Part shown: piece after piece, positions 60,203 through 64,000 of the stretch
Numbering within the stretch: position 1 is the stretch's first letter
Layout: each line of letters starts with the position of its first letter
Source of the DNA: CALZKI01 sp045124055
Lineage (GTDB): Bacteria > Bacillota > Clostridia > Lachnospirales > Lachnospiraceae
NCBI GenBank assembly: GCA_045124055.1
Contig: JBGVKZ010000027.1
Coordinates: forward strand, 16,437 to 80,436
Length of the DNA stretch: 64,000 nucleotides
Direction of reading: 5' to 3'
Program-made: the position numbers and the translations under genes
Notes under the pieces: model-generated
The model's database searches: none
What the model was told of the DNA's origin: nothing
The model's input: only the letters and a program-made list of their open reading frames with translations

Positions 60203-61123
60203 ATGTTAGATGTTTGCTTATTAGGAACAGGTGGTATGATGCCCCTACCTTACAGATGGCTCACTTCTTTAATGCTTAGATACAATGGAAAGAGTATTTT
60301 GATTGACTGTGGAGAAGGCACACAGGTGGCAATGAAAGAAAAGGGCTGGAGTCCTAAACCGATTGACATTATTTGTTTTACTCATTTTCATGCAGACCAC
60401 ATCAGTGGTCTACCAGGAATGCTTTTAACGATGGGTAATGCAGAACGGACAGAACCATTGTTGCTCATTGGACCAAAGGGTCTTACAAGAGTGGTAGCTG
60501 CACTTCGCGTGATTGCTCCGGAATTGCCTTTTGAAATTGAGTGTAAAGAAATTGAAGAAAATGAGCAAAGTTTTGCATTCGATGGCTTTACCATTGAGGC
60601 CTTCAAGGTACAACACAATGTAACGTGCTATGGATATAGTGTGAAAGTTGCAAGAAGCGGAAAGTTTTCCGTAGATAAAGCAAAAGAAAATGAAATTCCA
60701 ATGAAGTACTGGAGTAAGCTTCAAAAGGGTGAAATTATAGAAGATGACGGCAAGGTATATACACCGGAAATGGTCCTTGGTGAAGCAAGAAAAGGTTTAA
60801 AAGTTACCTATTGTACCGATACAAGACCTGTCCCAAGCATTGTTAAAAATGCGGCGGAAGCAGATTTATTTGTTTGTGAAGGTATGTATGGAGAACAAGA
60901 AAAATTAAATAAAGCAAAAGAACACAAGCATATGACGTTTTTTGAAGCGGCAACCTTAGCAAAAGAGGCCAAGGTAAAGGAACTTTGGCTGACTCATTAT
61001 AGTCCGGCACTAACTAGGGCGGAAGAATTTATTCCAGAAACAAGAAAAATTTTTCCTAATACTTACCCTGGAAAAGACGGCAAAAGCGTCGAGCTAATGT
61101 TTGAGGAAGGAGATGGCGTATGA
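60203..61123 (+). CDS. rnz: ribonuclease Z
   Basis: 306-residue metallo-beta-lactamase-fold nuclease that trims the 3' end of tRNA precursors lacking CCA. Metal motif CFTHFHADHISGLPGML (H61, H63, D65, H66), further ligands in VQHNVTCYGYS, TYCTDTRPV and LWLTHYSPAL. N-terminus DVCLLGTGGMMPLPYRWLTS is the family start. Both serine tRNAs near the window end lack an encoded CCA, in keeping with a need for it. Stop overlaps the next gene (ATGA). Site GGAGGGGTAAGAAT. Confidence 0.95.
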   Translation: MLDVCLLGTGGMMPLPYRWLTSLMLRYNGKSILIDCGEGTQVAMKEKGWSPKPIDIICFTHFHADHISGLPGMLLTMGNAERTEPLLLIGPKGLTRVVAALRVIAPELPFEIECKEIEENEQSFAFDGFTIEAFKVQHNVTCYGYSVKVARSGKFSVDKAKENEIPMKYWSKLQKGEIIEDDGKVYTPEMVLGEARKGLKVTYCTDTRPVPSIVKNAAEADLFVCEGMYGEQEKLNKAKEHKHMTFFEAATLAKEAKVKELWLTHYSPALTRAEEFIPETRKIFPNTYPGKDGKSVELMFEEGDGV

Positions 61124-61698
61124 AAAAATTTAAAATGTCGACCTCAATAATCATTATTGTAGTATCGGTTATAGTAATTGTGGGTATCTTTTACCTTTTG
61201 CTCAATCATTTTTCCAAAGATGATGAGCCTACGGAAGTAGAAATTACAGCAGTACAAAATGTCCTTCTTCGAAATATGGATAATGACTATCCACCGACCC
61301 CGAAAGAAGTATTAAAATATTACAGTGATATCACTCAGTGCTTTTATGCCGGTGGTTATACAGATGATGAACTCATTGCATTGGCAGACAGAGCCTTGGA
61401 GTTATTTGATGATGAGTTGGTGGCAAATCAGGATTATGACACTTATATAGAAGATTTGAAGGAAGAAATTGCTTCCTATGAGGCAAAAGATTGGAGCATC
61501 AGCAGTTATTCTACATCTTCTAGTACAGAAGTAGATTATTTTGAAAAAGATGGTTATGAATGGGCTCAGTTATATGCATTTTATAATGTGCGTGAGTCTA
61601 CAACAACAGTAAAGGTGACAGAAATTTTCCTTATGAGAAAAGACGAGAATGGTCGCTGGAAAATTTATGGTTGGGAGCAGGCAACTGCCACAGAATAG
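61120..61698 (+). CDS. membrane-anchored hypothetical protein
   Basis: 192 residues: one N-terminal membrane helix (residues ~8-30, IIIIVVSVIVIVGIFYLLL) and a presumed external domain with DYPPTPKEVLKYYSDITQCF, a helical middle and a beta-rich end (TTTVKVTEIFLMRKDENGRW). It resembles a family I know only as uncharacterised in Lachnospiraceae (possibly DUF6715); that label is uncertain. Coupled to rnz by ATGA overlap and 21 bases before tsaD. Confidence 0.7.
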   Translation: MKKFKMSTSIIIIVVSVIVIVGIFYLLLNHFSKDDEPTEVEITAVQNVLLRNMDNDYPPTPKEVLKYYSDITQCFYAGGYTDDELIALADRALELFDDELVANQDYDTYIEDLKEEIASYEAKDWSISSYSTSSSTEVDYFEKDGYEWAQLYAFYNVRESTTTVKVTEIFLMRKDENGRWKIYGWEQATATE

Positions 61699-61719
61699 CA
61701 GATAGAAAGTGTTACGAAA

Positions 61720-62745
61720 ATGGAAGAAAAAGACGTTTTGATTTTGGCGATTGAAAGTTCGTGTGATGAAACAGCGGCAGCAGTTGTAAAAAATGGCAGA
61801 GAAGTTTTATCCAATGTCATTTCATCACAAATAGATTTGCATACCTTGTATGGTGGCGTTGTGCCGGAAATCGCCTCAAGAAAACACATTGAAAAAATTA
61901 ATCAGGTCATAAAACAAGCTTTGGCGGAGGCAAGTGTGACATTGGATAATATGGATGCCATTGCGGTGACTTATGGCCCTGGACTTGTAGGAGCATTACT
62001 GGTTGGAGTATCTGCGGCAAAAGCGATTAGCTTTGCAACTGGTATTCCGTTAGTTGGCGTACACCATATTGAAGGGCATATTAGTGCTAATTATATTGAA
62101 AATTTGGATTTAGAACCACCATTTGTATGTCTGGTTGTTTCAGGTGGACATTCTCATTTAGTTGTTGTGAAAGACTATGGAGAATACGAAATTATTGGAC
62201 GTACCAGAGATGATGCGGCAGGTGAGGCTTTTGACAAGGTAGCAAGAGCCATTGGCCTGGGATATCCTGGAGGACCAAAGATAGATAAAGTTTCGAAAGA
62301 AGGAAATCCGGAGGCAATTCATTTTCCACGTGCTAAAGTGAACGAAAGTGAATACGATTTTAGTTTCAGCGGCTTAAAATCTGCTGTTCTTAATTATTTG
62401 AATGGCTGTCAGATGAAAGGCGAAGAATACAACCAGGCAGATGTAGCGGCCTCTTTTCAAAAGGCGGTAGTAGATGTTTTGGTAGAACATTCTTTACATG
62501 CAGTAGAAACTTATGGCTTAAAGAAATTTGCTATTGCTGGCGGCGTAGCTTCCAATTCATCTTTAAGAAATGCGTTTATAGAAGAATGCAAAAAACGAGA
62601 TATTGAATTTTATCATCCATCGCCAATTTATTGTACCGACAATGCAGCGATGATTGGTGTGGCTGGTTATTACGAATACCAAAAAGGTGCGAGAAGCGGG
62701 CTTGACTTGAATGCAGTTCCGAACTTGAAACTCGGAGAAAGATAG
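61720..62745 (+). CDS. tsaD: tRNA N6-adenosine threonylcarbamoyltransferase TsaD
   Basis: 341 residues. Transfers the threonylcarbamoyl group to A37. Start ILAIESSCDETAAAVVKNGR, metal-binding histidines H116 and H120 in GVHHIEGHISANYIE, SGGHSHLVVVKDYG, DDAAGEAFDKVARAIGLGYP and the late DNAAMIGVAGY motif, all typical. Completes the TsaB-TsaD-TsaE set within 4.5 kb. Confidence 0.97.
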   Translation: MEEKDVLILAIESSCDETAAAVVKNGREVLSNVISSQIDLHTLYGGVVPEIASRKHIEKINQVIKQALAEASVTLDNMDAIAVTYGPGLVGALLVGVSAAKAISFATGIPLVGVHHIEGHISANYIENLDLEPPFVCLVVSGGHSHLVVVKDYGEYEIIGRTRDDAAGEAFDKVARAIGLGYPGGPKIDKVSKEGNPEAIHFPRAKVNESEYDFSFSGLKSAVLNYLNGCQMKGEEYNQADVAASFQKAVVDVLVEHSLHAVETYGLKKFAIAGGVASNSSLRNAFIEECKKRDIEFYHPSPIYCTDNAAMIGVAGYYEYQKGARSGLDLNAVPNLKLGER

Positions 62746-62753
62746 AGGTGTAT

Positions 62754-63473
62754 ATGGAAAAACACACCATAGCCATTGTGTTGGCAGCAGGACAAGGAAA
62801 ACGTATGAACTCTACTGTTCGTAAACAATACCTATTGATTCAGGAAAAACCTGTTTTATATTATACCTTGAAGGCTTTTGAAGAAAGTTTTATTGATGAA
62901 GTTTTACTGGTGGTTGGAGAAGGCGAAACGGAGTATTGCAGGGAAAATATTGTAAAGAAGTATCAGTTTTCCAAAGTTTCCGATATAATTGTGGGTGGAA
63001 AAGAAAGATATCACTCCGTATATGAGGCTCTTTTTTGGATAGGTAGTCATAAAAAAAGCGATAGTTATGTTTTTATACATGATGGAGCAAGACCTTTTGT
63101 GACGGAAGAGGTTCTAATGCGGGCATTCCGTTGTGTTTGTGAAGGAGATGCCTGTATCGTAGGGGTGCCGGTAAAAGACACAATTAAAATAATCGGAAAA
63201 GATAACATTGTGGAGCATACGCCTGACCGTTCTACTTTATGGTCGATTCAGACTCCGCAGGTTTTCTCTTATAATAAGATAAAAGATGCTTACGATAAAT
63301 TACTTTCATTAGAAAAGGAAGGTCAATTACAAATAGCCATAACAGATGATGCGATGGTTATGGAAACTTTTGGTGAACTTCCGGTTCGTGTTGTAGAAGG
63401 TAGTTATGAAAATATAAAAATTACTACGCCAGATGATATGATTTTGGCAGAACGAATATTAAATAAGCACTAA
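62754..63473 (+). CDS. ispD: 2-C-methyl-D-erythritol 4-phosphate cytidylyltransferase
   Basis: 239 residues. MEP-pathway enzyme for isoprenoid precursors. CTP-binding VLAAGQGKRMNSTVRKQYLL, FIHDGARPFVTEEVLMRAF, VPVKDTIKII, LWSIQTPQVFSYN and ITDDAMVMETFGE are the family motifs. ATG at 62754 follows AGAGGTG; GTG 62748 in frame is possible. The tarI-like branch of this family cannot be wholly excluded, but KDTIK and the length favour IspD. Confidence 0.92.
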   Translation: MEKHTIAIVLAAGQGKRMNSTVRKQYLLIQEKPVLYYTLKAFEESFIDEVLLVVGEGETEYCRENIVKKYQFSKVSDIIVGGKERYHSVYEALFWIGSHKKSDSYVFIHDGARPFVTEEVLMRAFRCVCEGDACIVGVPVKDTIKIIGKDNIVEHTPDRSTLWSIQTPQVFSYNKIKDAYDKLLSLEKEGQLQIAITDDAMVMETFGELPVRVVEGSYENIKITTPDDMILAERILNKH

Positions 63474-63499
63474 AAAATGCCGAGAAATCGGCATTTTTT
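63472..63499 (+). terminator. intrinsic terminator after ispD
   Basis: AAAAAATGCCGA pairs perfectly with TCGGCATTTTTT around loop GAAA. Confidence 0.95.
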
Positions 63500-63539
63500 A
63501 ACGGTTTGAAAAAAAGTCAAAAATTTCTGAAAAAAGTTG

Positions 63540-63568
63540 TTGACACTGCATATATTTTTTGCTAGAAT
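63540..63568 (+). promoter_or_regulatory. strong promoter for the serine tRNA genes
   Basis: TTGACA (63540-63545), 17-base spacer, TAGAAT (63563-63568). A hairpin CCGCTGA/TCAGCGG (63577-63600) in the leader precedes the first tRNA. Confidence 0.85.
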
Positions 63569-63612
63569 AATTTTTGCCGCTGATGAGAAACGGTCAGCGG
63601 AAAAAAGAATAT

Positions 63613-63698
63613 GGAGAGGTATCGAAGTGGTCATAACGAGGCGGTCTTGAAAACCGTTTGTCCGCAAGGGCACGTGGGTTCGAATCCCACCCTCTCCG
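63613..63698 (+). tRNA. tRNA-Ser (anticodon TGA)
   Basis: Acceptor arm GGAGAGG (63613-63619) with CCTCTCC (63691-63697) and discriminator G; anticodon TGA at 63648-63650 in loop CTTGAAA; long variable arm (TTTGTCCGCAAGGGCACG region) as in class II tRNAs; T loop GGGTTCGAATCCC. No CCA is encoded. Confidence 0.96.
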
Positions 63699-63747
63699 TT
63701 GAAACTTTTCGCAAATCGAAAGTTTCATAACAATGGCATTCAGTCTT

Positions 63748-63836
63748 GGAGAAGTACCCAAGAGGCTGAAGGGACACCCCTGGAAAGGGTGCAGGTCGTT
63801 AATAGCGGCGCGAGGGTTCAAATCCCTCCTTCTCCG
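63748..63836 (+). tRNA. tRNA-Ser (anticodon GGA)
   Basis: Acceptor arm GGAGAAG (63748-63754) with CTTCTCC (63829-63835) and discriminator G; anticodon GGA at 63782-63784 in stem CACCC/GGGTG; long variable arm; T loop GGGTTCAAATCCC. No CCA is encoded. Separated from the first tRNA by 49 bases that hold a GAAACTTT/AAAGTTTC hairpin. Confidence 0.96.
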
Positions 63837-64000
63837 TTTGAGTATTTTGAAAAGATGCCAAATAAAGAACCTTGACAAATAAACAATAATGCAACCCTGA
63901 AAATTCTAAAAAGAATTGTTCAGAAGAACGGAATCTCGAGAAGAGATTCAACCCAAAAACGAAGTAAGAACGGAAGAAATTAGCTAGAGTTAATTTTGAC
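63837..64000 (+). other. non-coding tail with hairpin and direct repeat, possible rRNA operon leader
   Basis: No gene. GAATCTC/GAGATTC (63931-63949) makes a perfect 7-bp hairpin, and the 10-mer AAGAACGGAA occurs at 63924 and 63966. Such repeats next to tRNAs recall stable-RNA operon leaders, but rRNA itself is not reached in the window. Confidence 0.35.

Noticed and set aside
63594..63878. Minus-strand open frame across the two serine tRNAs (GWDSNPRALADKRFSRPPRY)
   Set aside because: It is the antisense of the tRNA genes, a well-known false gene type; no ribosome binding site supports it.

Overview
The window is low-GC, gene-dense chromosomal DNA from a Gram-positive anaerobe, most likely a Lachnospiraceae (Clostridia) butyrate producer. 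Supporting points are a complete thl-crt-hbd-bcd-etfB-etfA operon, a separate ptb-buk operon, a cell-anchored type I pullulanase, an ECF-type riboflavin transporter under an FMN riboswitch, strong AGGAGG-type ribosome binding sites, and many predicted promoters of the form TTGACA-17-TATAAT/TAGAAT. I see no insertion sequence, prophage or CRISPR array. The genus call is inference.

Layout. 0-6.6 kb: sensory genes, namely a membrane chemoreceptor, a ferritin-like DUF2935 protein, a hybrid histidine kinase whose Hpt end lies in the -1 frame, and a tandem-receiver gene cut by an in-frame TAA. 6.6-13.4 kb: DUF4234 protein, nagA, a trpB2-type gene, a DUF89 protein and a second hybrid kinase paralogous to the first, with its last 70 codons again in another frame. 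13.4-17.3 kb: small membrane protein, maltose/galactoside acetyltransferase, an unknown protein, then the most unusual locus: a structured non-coding segment bounded by a perfect 15-bp inverted repeat, immediately upstream of a standalone reverse transcriptase, closed by a terminator against purC.

17.4-24.7 kb: GNAT enzyme, a PTS-EIIC/EAL fusion (a probable sugar-responsive c-di-GMP phosphodiesterase), a large unknown membrane protein, a translationally coupled trio of small membrane proteins, two with zinc ribbons, and an EamA exporter. 24.7-29.9 kb: dGTPase-like HD protein, SDR reductase, thioredoxin reductase, a secreted SH3/NlpC hydrolase, a cluster of four DnaA-box-like 9-mers, and long-form hpf. 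30.0-42.4 kb: the carbon core, made of the butyryl-CoA operon, pullulanase, a CPBP protease and divergent ptb-buk. Starch breakdown and both halves of butyrate formation therefore sit within 12.5 kb.

42.6-48.7 kb: small accessory genes (LURP-one-like, DUF2809, Rpn-type nuclease), an OFA-family MFS transporter, then about 1.8 kb of gene remains (OmpR-type regulator, membrane protein, alpha-amylase) with indels and deletions. 48.7-63.5 kb: housekeeping genes: secA, prfB with its programmed +1 frameshift (at UAA rather than the usual UGA), tex, ribU, tsaE-tsaB-rimI, rnz, tsaD and ispD. 63.5-64 kb: two serine tRNAs (anticodons TGA and GGA) behind a strong promoter.

The best candidate for an undescribed system is the RNA plus reverse transcriptase pair at 15.14-16.63 kb. 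Second-tier observations are the two hybrid kinases with displaced C-terminal modules, the EIIC-EAL fusion, the decayed locus at 46.9-48.7 kb, and the DnaA-box cluster before hpf. All functional calls come from reading motifs by eye; no database search was run.
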